A stretch of 33,076 bases of DNA from Geobacter sp. GTDB lineage: Bacteria > Desulfobacterota > Desulfuromonadia > Geobacterales > Pseudopelobacteraceae. Shown in pieces: positions 20,258 through 27,116 of this stretch. Location of the stretch: assembly GCA_025360785.1 (NCBI GenBank), contig JANYBN010000104.1, forward strand, positions 1 to 33,076, in the 5' to 3' direction. The translations under genes were made by a program, and so were the position numbers. The notes beneath the pieces were generated by a model. That model had not been told where the DNA came from, ran no database searches, and saw only the letters and a list, made by a program, of their open reading frames with translations. How positions within the stretch are numbered: the first letter of the stretch is position 1; the number at the start of each line of letters is the position of its first letter.

Positions 20258-20286
20258 AGAGGGGGATTATTCCCCCTCTTTTTTTT
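20258..20286 (+). terminator. Strong intrinsic terminator between gap and pgk
   Basis: A perfect 9-bp stem, AGAGGGGGA (20258-20266) with TCCCCCTCT (20271-20279), has a four-base loop and is followed by seven T bases (20280-20286). It lies 19 bases after the gap stop. pgk starts 41 bases later, so either some readthrough or a promoter hidden in this short gap must drive pgk. Confidence 0.9.
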
Positions 20287-20326
20287 GCCACTTACTTGAG
20301 ATTAAATATTTGACAGGAGGTAAACT

Positions 20327-21523
20327 GTGTCGATTCGTTATATCGATGAAATTAAGGATCTGAAGGGGAAAAAGGTTTTCATTCGCGTGGATTTTAACGT
20401 GCCCCAGGATGATAAGGGCGTTATTACCGAAGATACCCGTATAGTTGGGGCCGTTCCTACAATAAAATACGCCTTGGAGCAGGGGGCCAAGGTCGTTCTG
20501 GCTTCCCATCTCGGTCGCCCTAAGGGCGAAAAAAAGGCCAAATACAGCATGGCTCCCGCCACAGCCCGTCTCTCTGAATTACTTGGCAAGCCGGTGGTCC
20601 AGGCTCCTGACTGTTTCGGGTCTGAAGTGGATAAGCTAGTAAATGCCATGAAACCTGGTGAGGCGGTCATGCTTGAGAATGTCCGTTTTTATCCCGGTGA
20701 GGAAAAAAATGATGACGACTTTGCTGCAAAGCTTGCCAACAGCTTTGATGTTTACGTCAATGATGCTTTTGCCGTGTCACATCGCGCTCATGCGTCAGTC
20801 GAAGCCATAACCAAGCATATACCTGTTATAGCCGCCGGCTTTCTGATGAGAAATGAAATGACTTTCTTTGACAAGGCCATGCAGAATCCTGTCAGGCCGC
20901 TGGTAGCAATACTTGGCGGCGCCAAGGTGTCCGGGAAGCTTGAAGTCCTTGAAACGCTTATTAACAAGGTTGATAAGGTCGTTATCGGCGGCGGAATGGC
21001 ATTTACTTTCCTGAAGGCCATGGGGTACAACGTAGGTAAATCACTGGTAGAGGACGAACTGATACCGACGGCTCGTACCATTATGGAAACTGCGCGTAAA
21101 AAGGGCGTCATGTTCTATCTGCCGGTGGATTGTGTCGTTGCCAACGCTTTTGAAGCCACTGCAACCAACTTTATCACTACTGCCCAGGAAATCCCGGCAG
21201 GGTGGATGGCACTTGATATTGGACCGGCAACAACCACCCTGTTCGCAGAAACCTTGCGTGACGCAAAAACCGTCATCTGGAACGGTCCGATGGGCGTTTT
21301 TGAAATGGATGCCTTTTGCCGCGGTACATTTGCGATGGCGGAGGCGGTTGCCAACTGTTTTGCCACAACCATCATCGGCGGGGGCGATACCGATTCTGCC
21401 GTACGCAAGGCAGGAGTTGAAAACAGGGTCAGCTATATTTCAACCGGCGGAGGTGCCTTCCTGGAGCTGTTGGAAGGGAAAACTCTGCCCGGAGTCAACG
21501 CGCTCGAAGTTAATAATAAATAA
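20327..21523 (+). CDS. pgk: Phosphoglycerate kinase
   Basis: Pgk transfers phosphate between 1,3-bisphosphoglycerate and ADP. The 398-residue protein starts with GTG, preceded by CAGGAGGT. Motifs: [13 protein letters not shown] (residues about 17-29), [18 protein letters not shown], the nucleotide-binding LGGAKVSGK (about 200) and [13 protein letters not shown] (about 355). tpiA begins 13 bases after the stop, giving a pgk-tpiA pair. Confidence 0.98.
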   Translation: MSIRYIDEIKDLKGKKVFIRVDFNVPQDDKGVITEDTRIVGAVPTIKYALEQGAKVVLASHLGRPKGEKKAKYSMAPATARLSELLGKPVVQAPDCFGSEVDKLVNAMKPGEAVMLENVRFYPGEEKNDDDFAAKLANSFDVYVNDAFAVSHRAHASVEAITKHIPVIAAGFLMRNEMTFFDKAMQNPVRPLVAILGGAKVSGKLEVLETLINKVDKVVIGGGMAFTFLKAMGYNVGKSLVEDELIPTARTIMETARKKGVMFYLPVDCVVANAFEATATNFITTAQEIPAGWMALDIGPATTTLFAETLRDAKTVIWNGPMGVFEMDAFCRGTFAMAEAVANCFATTIIGGGDTDSAVRKAGVENRVSYISTGGGAFLELLEGKTLPGVNALEVNNK

Positions 21524-21536
21524 AAAGGGGAATCAG

Positions 21537-22292
21537 ATGCGAATGCCGGTTATTGCTGGAAACTGGAAACTCTTTAAAACTATCGGTGAATCTGTTGCGC
21601 TGGTAAATGAGCTTAAGCCGCTTGTGGCTAACAATAAGGGTGTAGAAGTCGTTGTAGCACCGGTCTTCACGGCATTGAGCCGCGTTTCCGATGCTATTGC
21701 AGGTTCAAATATCAAACTGGCCGCCCAGGACTGTTTCTGGGAAGAAGAGGGCGCTTTTACAGGTGAAGTTGCACCTGGGCTGTTGAAAGACGCCGGCTGC
21801 AGTCACGTGATTATCGGACATTCAGAGCGTCGTCAGTATTTCGGTGAGACAGATCTGACTGTCAACAAGAAAGCCAAAGCTGCCATCGCCGCCGGGCTAA
21901 GTGCTATCGTCTGTGTCGGGGAGTTGCTGGCCGAACGGGAATCGAATCAAACATTTTCAGTCATTGAAACTCAGATTAAAGGCAGCTTGGCGGGGCTTAC
22001 GGCAGATGACTTTGCTAAAATTGTTATCGCATACGAGCCGGTATGGGCAATTGGAACCGGTAAGACCGCCAGTGATGCTCAGGCCCAGGAGGTACACATC
22101 TTTATCCGTCAATTAATTGCCCGACTGTTCAATCAGTCAGTGGCTGATGCCGTACGCATTCTCTATGGCGGCAGCGTAAAGCCGGATAACGTTAAAGGCT
22201 TGATGGCTCAGCCGGATATAGACGGCGCGCTCGTTGGCGGAGCAAGCCTTAAAGCAGAACCCTTTGCAGCAATAGCTGCTTTTAACGTCTGA
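21537..22292 (+). CDS. tpiA: Triosephosphate isomerase
   Basis: TpiA interconverts glyceraldehyde-3-phosphate and dihydroxyacetone phosphate. The start at 21537 gives 251 residues and the normal N-terminus MRMPVIAGNWKLFKT, with AAAAGGGGA just upstream; the frame is accidentally open far into pgk, but that extension is not coding. Catalytic residues: Lys in GNWKLF, His in IIGHSERRQYFGE (about 97) and Glu in AYEPVWAIGTGKTA (about 168), with the phosphate loop YGGSVKPDN. Confidence 0.98.
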   Translation: MRMPVIAGNWKLFKTIGESVALVNELKPLVANNKGVEVVVAPVFTALSRVSDAIAGSNIKLAAQDCFWEEEGAFTGEVAPGLLKDAGCSHVIIGHSERRQYFGETDLTVNKKAKAAIAAGLSAIVCVGELLAERESNQTFSVIETQIKGSLAGLTADDFAKIVIAYEPVWAIGTGKTASDAQAQEVHIFIRQLIARLFNQSVADAVRILYGGSVKPDNVKGLMAQPDIDGALVGGASLKAEPFAAIAAFNV

Positions 22293-22338
22293 GTTCAGCC
22301 CTGTGCACTCCGGAATTATGCTCATCTTCATTTAGAAC

Positions 22339-22368
22339 TTTACAGTATGTAAATCGCTGTGCTATAAA
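22339..22368 (+). promoter_or_regulatory. Candidate promoter for secG
   Basis: TTTACA (22339-22344) and TATAAA (22363-22368) are separated by 18 bases in the 109-base gap after tpiA. A shine-dalgarno AGGGGAT follows before the ATG at 22402. No terminator is seen after tpiA, so secG may also be read from pgk-tpiA. Confidence 0.45.
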
Positions 22369-22401
22369 TTTTCTCTTTAAAACGTTGCTAGGGGATCTGG
22401 T

Positions 22402-22764
22402 ATGACAATTGCTCTTACAATTTTACATGTACTCGTTAGTCTGTTTTTGATTGGTGTCGTACTGCTGCAATCTGGAAAAGGCGCTGAAATGGGAGCCTCT
22501 TTCGGTAGCAGTGGCAGCCAGTCTGTTTTTGGTGCAGGCGGCGGAACGTCTTTCCTGAGTAAATTAACTACCAGCGCCGCTGTTATCTTTATGCTGACTT
22601 CATTGACTTTAGCGTATGTTTCCGGACAGCCCTCGTCTTCATCAATGATGTCCGGCAAAGGGAAGGCCGCTCCTGTTCAGGCACCGGCTGCAGCACCAGT
22701 TCAACAGAAGACGGATTCGGTTCCTGCACCTGTTTCTCCTTCAGTTCCCGTACAGAAAAAATAA
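22402..22764 (+). CDS. secG: Preprotein translocase subunit SecG
   Basis: SecG is the small membrane partner of SecYE in protein export. The 120-residue protein has two hydrophobic helices (LTILHVLVSLFLIGVVLLQS and a second at about residues 53-73) with the conserved loop GKGAEMGASFGSS then GAGGGTSFLSK between them, and a Pro/Ala/Val-rich tail typical of the group. The following tRNA-Leu(GAG) gene reproduces the secG-leuU order of E. coli. Confidence 0.95.
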   Translation: MTIALTILHVLVSLFLIGVVLLQSGKGAEMGASFGSSGSQSVFGAGGGTSFLSKLTTSAAVIFMLTSLTLAYVSGQPSSSSMMSGKGKAAPVQAPAAAPVQQKTDSVPAPVSPSVPVQKK

Positions 22765-22864
22765 TATTTTCACTTGATAAAACCGGACAGCTGTGTTAGA
22801 AACACCGTCTGTCGTATAGTTAAAAAATAATATGTTCGTACACAGTATTTTGTGTACTCTGCTT

Positions 22865-22951
22865 GCGGTGGTGGCGGAACTGGTAGACGCACCAGCTTGA
22901 GGGGCTGGCGGGGGCAACTCCGTGATGGTTCGATTCCATTCCACCGCACCA
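22865..22951 (+). tRNA. tRNA-Leu (anticodon GAG), CCA encoded
   Basis: The acceptor stem GCGGTGG (22865-22871) pairs with CCACCGC (22941-22947), followed by discriminator A and an encoded CCA (22949-22951). The D arm GCG...CGC, the anticodon stem CCAGC/GCTGG with loop TTGAGGG (anticodon GAG, reading CUC/CUU), a long class II variable arm typical of leucine tRNAs, and a T arm with TTCGATT are all visible. It is located 100 bases after secG, with no strong promoter of its own. Confidence 0.97.
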
Positions 22952-22981
22952 GTTAAATATCCGGCACAACCCGGATTTATC

Positions 22982-23011
22982 AAAAAGGCCCTGAGAAATC
23001 AGGGCCTTTTT
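22982..23011 (+). terminator. Strong intrinsic terminator after tRNA-Leu
   Basis: GGCCCTGA (22987-22994) pairs with TCAGGGCC (22999-23006) around a GAAA loop, extended by A5/T5 flanks (22982-22986, 23007-23011). It closes the secG-tRNA unit. The 129 bases after it hold nothing recognisable. Confidence 0.92.
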
Positions 23012-23140
23012 GATTGACGGTTGAATGCCGGATCGCTAAGCCGCATGCGCAATACCTCCCGCAAATTGCCGCAACTCCCTGAACTTTGCCGTAGTCCACT
23101 CTCCAAACAGAATCTACGAAGTTGATACACCAATAGCATT

Positions 23141-23443
23141 TTAGTCGATTTTAAACATTGCTCCAGTAGGTAACCCAATCACCCCGCTGGATATATTGTC
23201 GGCTCTAATTGCTTTGGCTTTTTTATCCGATTCATCATCGGAAAACGTTACGATCAACCCGTATTTATCCTCAAATTCACGTATTATTTCTTCTCTGGTT
23301 GCGACGTCCTTATTCCCGACCTCAAGAATTGCCTTCCGCAGCATTACTTCATCTCGTAGGTAATCCATAACCTTCTGCAGTTCTTTTGGCCTGTCTATCA
23401 GGAGTCGTAACATCAGCATGGCTACTTCTGCTTCAGTTGACAT
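23141..23443 (-). CDS. Small protein of unknown function (100 aa)
   Basis: I do not recognise this protein. GCAGGAGG lies a few bases before the ATG, which supports a real gene. The first 75 residues are charged and mainly helical (ELQKVMDYLRDEV, TREEIIREFEDKYG), followed by an acidic patch FSDDESDKK and a short less charged tail (ISSGVIGLPTGAMFKID). There is no signal peptide or membrane segment. The helical part loosely recalls Nif11-type leader peptides, but no GG or GA cleavage site is present, so I do not call it one. It is the last gene before the ssrA remnant, downstream of that remnant's terminator. Confidence 0.6.
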   Translation of the reverse strand: MSTEAEVAMLMLRLLIDRPKELQKVMDYLRDEVMLRKAILEVGNKDVATREEIIREFEDKYGLIVTFSDDESDKKAKAIRADNISSGVIGLPTGAMFKID

Positions 23444-23615
23444 GGCATTAATCCTCCTGCTTCATTTTACCATAACAAACCAGGTATTAAAGAATACGTA
23501 TTTCAATATGCGATTCCCGTATTTTCTGTGTTTTCTGGTGAACAAGCACCAGCGTGAAGAATGATAGGGCGATAGGCGATCAGCAGGTTCGATAAAACGA
23601 TGAGGATCAAAAGAA

Positions 23616-23641
23616 AAAGCCCTTGATTTCTCAAGGGCTTT
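23616..23641 (-). terminator. Terminator downstream of the ssrA 3' remnant
   Basis: A perfect 11-bp stem, AAAGCCCTTGA (23616-23626) with its complement (23631-23641) around a four-base loop, reads into TTCTTTT on the - strand. It lies 32 bases beyond the tmRNA-like 3' end, the position of a normal ssrA terminator, and it resembles the tRNA-Leu terminator in loop and composition. Confidence 0.8.
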
Positions 23642-23673
23642 CGGTTTTATCCGGATGATGCCGGACTGTTAAA

Positions 23674-23710
23674 TGGTGGAGGTGGCGGGAAATTAAACCG
23701 TGTCCGGACC
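23674..23710 (-). pseudogene. ssrA: Degenerate 3' end of tmRNA (ssrA), probable island attachment site
   Basis: Read on the - strand, the segment ends CCCGCCACCTCCACCA, as tmRNA genes do, preceded by GGACACGGTTTAATTT, which resembles the tmRNA T arm (canonical GGACACGGGTTCAATT) with a lost G and other changes. No tmRNA body, 5' acceptor strand or tag reading frame is found to the right; that space holds protein-gene fragments. Islands that integrate into ssrA rebuild an intact gene at one end and leave a displaced 3' end with the old terminator at the other. This segment fits the displaced copy, so the island would extend rightward. The match is by eye. Confidence 0.6.
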
Positions 23711-23788
23711 ACATTTTTTAGCCACATAACTATATGAATTAGTTATCCTTTTCAGCTCAGCTCCCTAAGCTCTGGAGCATTTTAGTAC

Positions 23789-23817
23789 AAAACCTTGTAC
23801 CGAAATTTGTACCGCGC
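23789..23817. repeat. Repeated TTGTAC/GTACAA motifs near the ssrA remnant
   Basis: GTACAA-AACC-TTGTAC forms a perfect 6-bp inverted repeat, and a further TTTGTACC follows 13 bases later. Such short repeated sites beside an attachment site could be integrase arm sites. No integrase gene is visible in 23711-23984, which otherwise holds no recognisable gene. Confidence 0.35.
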
Positions 23818-23984
23818 GATGTGCGGCTTGAGTGAATATGGCTGAAATGTATCAGTTTACCCTGGTCATGTACAGTTCGATTGTTGAAAGTAGGAATCGA
23901 GTAGAACTGGCGGTCGTTAAGTTTAGCTCAACACCTCAGCAACCAGTCTTTTTTTTGCAAGCACCGAGCAACCACTCTTTACGA

Positions 23985-24310
23985 CTAGGCTGCTATGATC
24001 TCAGCCCCTGCCACCCGTTGCCCCAACTCAAAGGCACGTTGACATTCCAGCGGTAATACCTCTGTGCGACGTTTAGCTTTATAAATCGGATCGAAGCTTT
24101 CGATCACTACTTATTGAATAATCGTCAACCTGACAAGTGTCAAAAGCACACAATGTATCGGCAGAACCAAGGAGCATCTCCACATAGCGCTCATTGGTAT
24201 TGAAGATCTGTTCGTAGCCAAACTCCTAGCTCCATTCTTCCGGAACATTCATGGTGTAGATGAAACCGGTCTTGTTTTTTTTAGGGAACAACGTTCCGTA
24301 AGGTATCGTG
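23985..24310 (-). pseudogene. Flavodoxin / NADPH-dependent FMN reductase family, C-terminal fragment
   Basis: Translated on the - strand, two frames give one family. The first reads LFPKKNKTGFIYTMNVPEE, then a TAG stop, then EFGYEQIFNTNERYVEMLLG and FDTCQVDDYS. After a frameshift near 24110 it continues SFDPIYKAKRRTEVLPLEC and AFELGQRVAGAEIIAA to a TAG at 23985. This is the C-terminal half of iron-sulfur-flavin/flavodoxin-like proteins common in anaerobes; the FMN-binding N-terminal half is missing. It directly abuts the 5' fragment of an OYE-type gene, so a deletion joined the two. Not functional. Confidence 0.75.
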
Positions 24311-24492
24311 TAAATAGGCATGGCCAGTTATGATCAAACCGACTTCGCCTCGAGCGAGCGCGCAAAAAAGTCTGTCAGTTGTGGTGTGCAGGCTCCGCAA
24401 TCATCAGCCATGCCTTCCCAGGTTGCAGATCTGATAAAGCGGTTTCTGAGATTTAGACTTTTTATGGTGGTAGATTCAAACAGGTTAGCCAT
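24308..24492 (-). pseudogene. Old yellow enzyme-type NADH:flavin oxidoreductase, N-terminal fragment
   Basis: The - strand from ATG 24492, preceded by GGGAGAA, reads MANLFESTTIKSLNLRNRF, then IRSATWEGMADDCGACTP. The frame is lost near 24370, and the neighbouring frame continues LARGEVGLIITGHAYLHDT, the expected next block of the TIM-barrel oxidoreductase family. The remaining roughly 280 residues are gone, replaced by the flavodoxin fragment. The start and ribosome-binding site survive, so a short peptide might still be made. Confidence 0.8.
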
Positions 24493-24520
24493 ATGTTCTC
24501 CCGTATATTAAACTGGATGA

Positions 24521-24904
24521 TCAGCTTTTTTGCTGAGCCGCCAGAATTTGCGGCAAATTTGTTTCTATCCAGTCAGCCAGAGCCTCGACTTTCTGGCCGA
24601 TATCCATTCCAAGTGGTGTCAAAGTATATTCAACATGGGGCGGTACGACGGGAAAGGACACCCGGCTGATGAAACCGTCCTTTTCAAGGCACTGAAGTGT
24701 TTGTGCCAGCATCTTCTCGCTTACTTCACCAACCTTGCGGCGTAAATCACTGAACCGATGCGTGCCTTCCATTAAGGCAACTAACACGAGTACCCCCCAG
24801 CGGCTGGTGACATGTTGCAGAATTTTTCGTGACGGGCATTGAACGGCAAATAATTCTCCACGCCGCATCTGCTCGGATAATATTGTGGTTTCAGAATTTT
24901 TCAT
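24521..24904 (-). CDS. qorR: HxlR-family regulator, QorR/YtfH-like
   Basis: This 127-residue winged-helix protein closely resembles E. coli YtfH (QorR) as I remember it: QCPSRKILQHVTSRWGVLVL with the conserved CPSR cysteine near residue 25, then THRFSDLRRKVGEVSEKMLA (recognition helix), then FPVVPPHVEYTLTPLG (wing) and a C-terminal ALADWIETNLPQIL. HxlR regulators often sense quinones, aldehydes or other electrophiles through cysteines. It is divergent from the QorB-like gene with a 95-base gap, the same arrangement as qorR/qorB in enterobacteria. Regulation of its neighbour is inferred. Confidence 0.88.
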   Translation of the reverse strand: MKNSETTILSEQMRRGELFAVQCPSRKILQHVTSRWGVLVLVALMEGTHRFSDLRRKVGEVSEKMLAQTLQCLEKDGFISRVSFPVVPPHVEYTLTPLGMDIGQKVEALADWIETNLPQILAAQQKS

Positions 24905-24907
24905 GAC

Positions 24908-24940
24908 ACTTACCTTTTTGTGCGTACTTACTTTTAGTAA
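24908..24940. promoter_or_regulatory. Candidate HxlR operator between qorR and qorB
   Basis: ACTTACCT (24908-24915) and ACTTACTT (24926-24933) are direct repeats 18 bases apart, and TTAC-TTTTA-GTAA (24928-24931 with 24937-24940) is palindromic. They lie in the divergent gap next to the regulator start, where the regulator could control both genes. Symmetry only; no binding data. Confidence 0.45.
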
Positions 24941-24999
24941 TCATAGCTGATATGGTTTGTCTGTACAACAAATCAATCACCGCTGAAAGGAGTATCATT

Positions 25000-25848
25000 A
25001 TGTTAGTCGTAACTGGAGCTACCGGGCAATTAGGTCGTTTGGTCGTGGAGTCACTTGTGAAAAAAGTACCTGCATCCGGCATCGTTGCTGCCGTGCGCAA
25101 TATTGACAAAGCCATGGATCTGGCGAACCTGGGTGTGCAGCTGCGCCACGCTGATTATTCATTGCCTGAAACATGGGATGAAGCCCTCAAAGGCGCTGAC
25201 AAACTTTTGTTGATTTCATCCAGCGAGCTTGGGCAGCGATTTGCGCAACATAAAACTGTCATTGAGGCGGCAAAACGGTCGGGTGTGAAGTTATTGGTTT
25301 ACACGAGTGTTCTCCATGCAGATTCGTCTTCACTCGGGCTTGCCGAAGAACACAGAGCAACGGAAGCATTTATCAGGGCATCCGGAATTCCCTATGTGCT
25401 GCTGCGTAACGGTTGGTATACCGAAAATTATGCTGCCGGAGCCCCCTCGGCACTGGAGCACGGAAATGTGTATGGCTGTGCCGGCGCCGGCAGAATTTCG
25501 TCAGCTGCACGTGCTGATTATGCCGAAGCAGCAGCCACGGTGTTGACTGCCGAGAACCAGGCTGGCCGCATCTATGAGCTGGCTGGCGACACACACTACA
25601 CCCTGACGGAGTTTGCAGCGGAAATCGCCCGTCAGTCCGGGAAAAATACCGGTTATGTAAACCTGCCGGAGTCCGAATATAAACAACTGCTTTTAACAGT
25701 GGGATTGCCTGAACCGGTCGCTGAATTGCTTGCGAATTCAGATACAGACGCCTCAAATGGAGCGTTATTTGACGAAAGCCATCAACTCAGCGCACTGATT
25801 GGGCGGCCAACGACACCGCTGGCAACTACAATTGCAGAAGTAATTTAG
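25000..25848 (+). CDS. qorB: NAD(P)H:quinone oxidoreductase, QorB/YtfG-like
   Basis: The 282-residue protein belongs to the NmrA/atypical SDR group: Rossmann motif VTGATGQLGRLVVESL (residues about 4-19), LLISSSELGQRFAQH, YTSVLHADSSSLGLAEEH and LLRNGWYTENY, all nearly as in E. coli QorB, which reduces quinones with NADPH. I start it at ATG 25000, which has AAAGGAGT upstream and a normal N-terminus; the frame is open 48 bases further. It is divergent from the HxlR regulator. The close likeness to the gammaproteobacterial pair suggests horizontal transfer. Confidence 0.9.
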   Translation: MLVVTGATGQLGRLVVESLVKKVPASGIVAAVRNIDKAMDLANLGVQLRHADYSLPETWDEALKGADKLLLISSSELGQRFAQHKTVIEAAKRSGVKLLVYTSVLHADSSSLGLAEEHRATEAFIRASGIPYVLLRNGWYTENYAAGAPSALEHGNVYGCAGAGRISSAARADYAEAAATVLTAENQAGRIYELAGDTHYTLTEFAAEIARQSGKNTGYVNLPESEYKQLLLTVGLPEPVAELLANSDTDASNGALFDESHQLSALIGRPTTPLATTIAEVI

Positions 25849-25856
25849 ATGACCAT

Positions 25857-26579
25857 TCATGGTTCTTGCTTGCATGCCGACAAAGTCTTGTGCAAATTGC
25901 GCACCTGCTGCCAGACCAGCGCTTTCGGCAGAGTCATGGACATCGCCTGCATGCAGCGCTCAAGCCATCCCTGCCGCTCTAGAATCTGGTGAATGGCTTT
26001 ATCCAGATCAACACGGACCGATTGTCCGTAAGCTTTTTCTGCTTTTGCTATTGCCTGGCGCAACAAGGGTAACCTGGGCTGCATCATGGCAATGTCAATC
26101 AGATCCCGGCTAAAAACTCCATCGTCAGCCCAACGGTCGGAGTTCGCCAGGAGTTTGCTTGCCAGCATATCCATAACCGTCAGGGTGGCAATGCCACAGA
26201 TAGCATCTTTTGCAGTTGGTGCAGCCAGCTCGATACGCGCTTCCAATATGATCTCGAATTTGATGGGCTGCCCATCCACCGAGAGAATTGTTCTGATGCC
26301 GTATTGATCAGCCCGAATATCGCGCATCTGCGACAATGACGGTTGCCCGGGCAGCAAGATGGCATTGACACCATTGGCCCCCATCAGTAATTGACGCAAG
26401 CTTCGGTAGTGGCTCACGTCCGACAGTATAAAGTCGATGTCAACTGATTCGCGATATTCACCGAAACGTAGCGCGATTGCTGTTCCGCCACCGAACAGGC
26501 AGCAGTGCTCCTTCAGCAGATTTCCGTTCAGGGCGCCGAGAACCCTGGCGATAAGTTTGTGGAGGGGACGCTCAAACAT
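25857..26579 (-). CDS. AbiEii/AbiGii-type nucleotidyltransferase toxin
   Basis: The roughly 240-residue protein carries the nucleotidyltransferase signature of the AbiEii family: FGGGTAIALRFGEYRESVDI followed by DFIL, with the GG and DxD metal-binding aspartates near residues 30-50, then a helical C-terminal half with LVWQQVRNLHKTL. Members act as toxins of type IV or related toxin-antitoxin systems by modifying RNA or other targets. I choose ATG 26579 because it overlaps the stop of the upstream HTH gene (ATGTTTGA), which indicates coupling; an in-frame codon at 26615 would lie deep in that gene. It converges on qorB with 8 bases between stops. Confidence 0.85.
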   Translation of the reverse strand: MFERPLHKLIARVLGALNGNLLKEHCCLFGGGTAIALRFGEYRESVDIDFILSDVSHYRSLRQLLMGANGVNAILLPGQPSLSQMRDIRADQYGIRTILSVDGQPIKFEIILEARIELAAPTAKDAICGIATLTVMDMLASKLLANSDRWADDGVFSRDLIDIAMMQPRLPLLRQAIAKAEKAYGQSVRVDLDKAIHQILERQGWLERCMQAMSMTLPKALVWQQVRNLHKTLSACKQEP

Positions 26580-27063
26580 GGCTGTTGCCACCGCCAAATG
26601 CCACGCGCAACGCATCGATCAGCTGCTGCTCGTTCACTGTCAGGGCCGGCTCATCCAGATGCCGCCAATTGCGCTCGTAGATGTCCCAGGCCTCTTTTGG
26701 CGACAGGGTCTCTGTTCCTTGAAGTTGCCAGGCAAGTTGCTTGAGCTGCGGATAGTCAATCAGGCGAATCCGTGCCGGTATCCAGCCTTCCCGGTGCTCG
26801 GCAGGATGCGCCTCGATCGGCTCTGTAGCCGTAATCAGTCCGAAGTTCAAGCCCAACGCAGCCATGGTATTCATGTAGGCCCCCATGGTCACCGCCGGTT
26901 CTCCTTTTTCAATGCGGTGCAACGTCACCCGCGACATGCCCGCAGCTTCTGCCGCCGTAGTTGCGCTGATCCGCAGAGCCTTGCGATGGGCACGAATCTG
27001 CTGCCCCAAGGCAATCAGATGCTCTGCTGCAACACTGGCTATGATAGGTGGTTTTGATGGCAT
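26572..27063 (-). CDS. HTH (XRE-type) antitoxin/regulator paired with the AbiEii toxin
   Basis: The 163-residue protein has an XRE helix-turn-helix at about residues 15-70 (LGQQIRAHRKALRISATTAA, then MSRVTLHRIEKGEPAVTMGA) and a C-terminal part with LSPKEAWDIYERNWRHLDE followed by a short tail. HTH proteins of this type commonly precede AbiEii nucleotidyltransferases and serve as antitoxin and autorepressor; that role is inferred. I start at ATG 27063: the upstream in-frame codons overlap the promoter -10 box at 27079-27074. Coupled to the toxin by an 8-base overlap. Confidence 0.8.
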   Translation of the reverse strand: MPSKPPIIASVAAEHLIALGQQIRAHRKALRISATTAAEAAGMSRVTLHRIEKGEPAVTMGAYMNTMAALGLNFGLITATEPIEAHPAEHREGWIPARIRLIDYPQLKQLAWQLQGTETLSPKEAWDIYERNWRHLDEPALTVNEQQLIDALRVAFGGGNSHV

Positions 27064-27073
27064 AGTGTAACTC

Positions 27074-27101
27074 ATTATATACAATTAGATTGTGTTGTCA
27101 A
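27074..27101 (-). promoter_or_regulatory. Near-consensus promoter of the toxin-antitoxin pair with palindromic operator
   Basis: On the - strand, perfect TTGACA (27101-27096) and perfect TATAAT (27079-27074) are 16 bases apart. The spacer contains the inverted repeat ACAAT-TAG-ATTGT (27081-27093), placed to block polymerase if bound. The ATG at 27063 lies about four bases after the predicted start, so the message would have almost no leader. Confidence 0.75.
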
Positions 27102-27116
27102 TAATAAGAAATATAA

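Noticed and set aside
21132-21536. Frame open for 135 codons within pgk and continuous with tpiA, giving an apparent 386-residue protein
   Set aside because: The extension overlaps strongly conserved pgk coding sequence in another frame. tpiA has a proper start with a ribosome-binding site at 21537 and normal length from there.
22822-22864. Inverted repeat GTACACA...TGTGTAC between secG and the tRNA as a terminator
   Set aside because: The stem is followed by CTCTGC with no T tract, so it is not a convincing terminator. It may only be a processing structure or chance.
23141-23443. Nif11-type precursor peptide
   Set aside because: Only a loose likeness of the helical part; no GG/GA leader end, no cysteine-rich or other typical core, and no modifying enzymes nearby.
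23674-24060. A complete tmRNA gene on the - strand
   Set aside because: No 5' acceptor strand, tag reading frame or conserved 5' domain could be found, and from 23985 the space is flavodoxin-family coding remnant. Only the 3' end remains.
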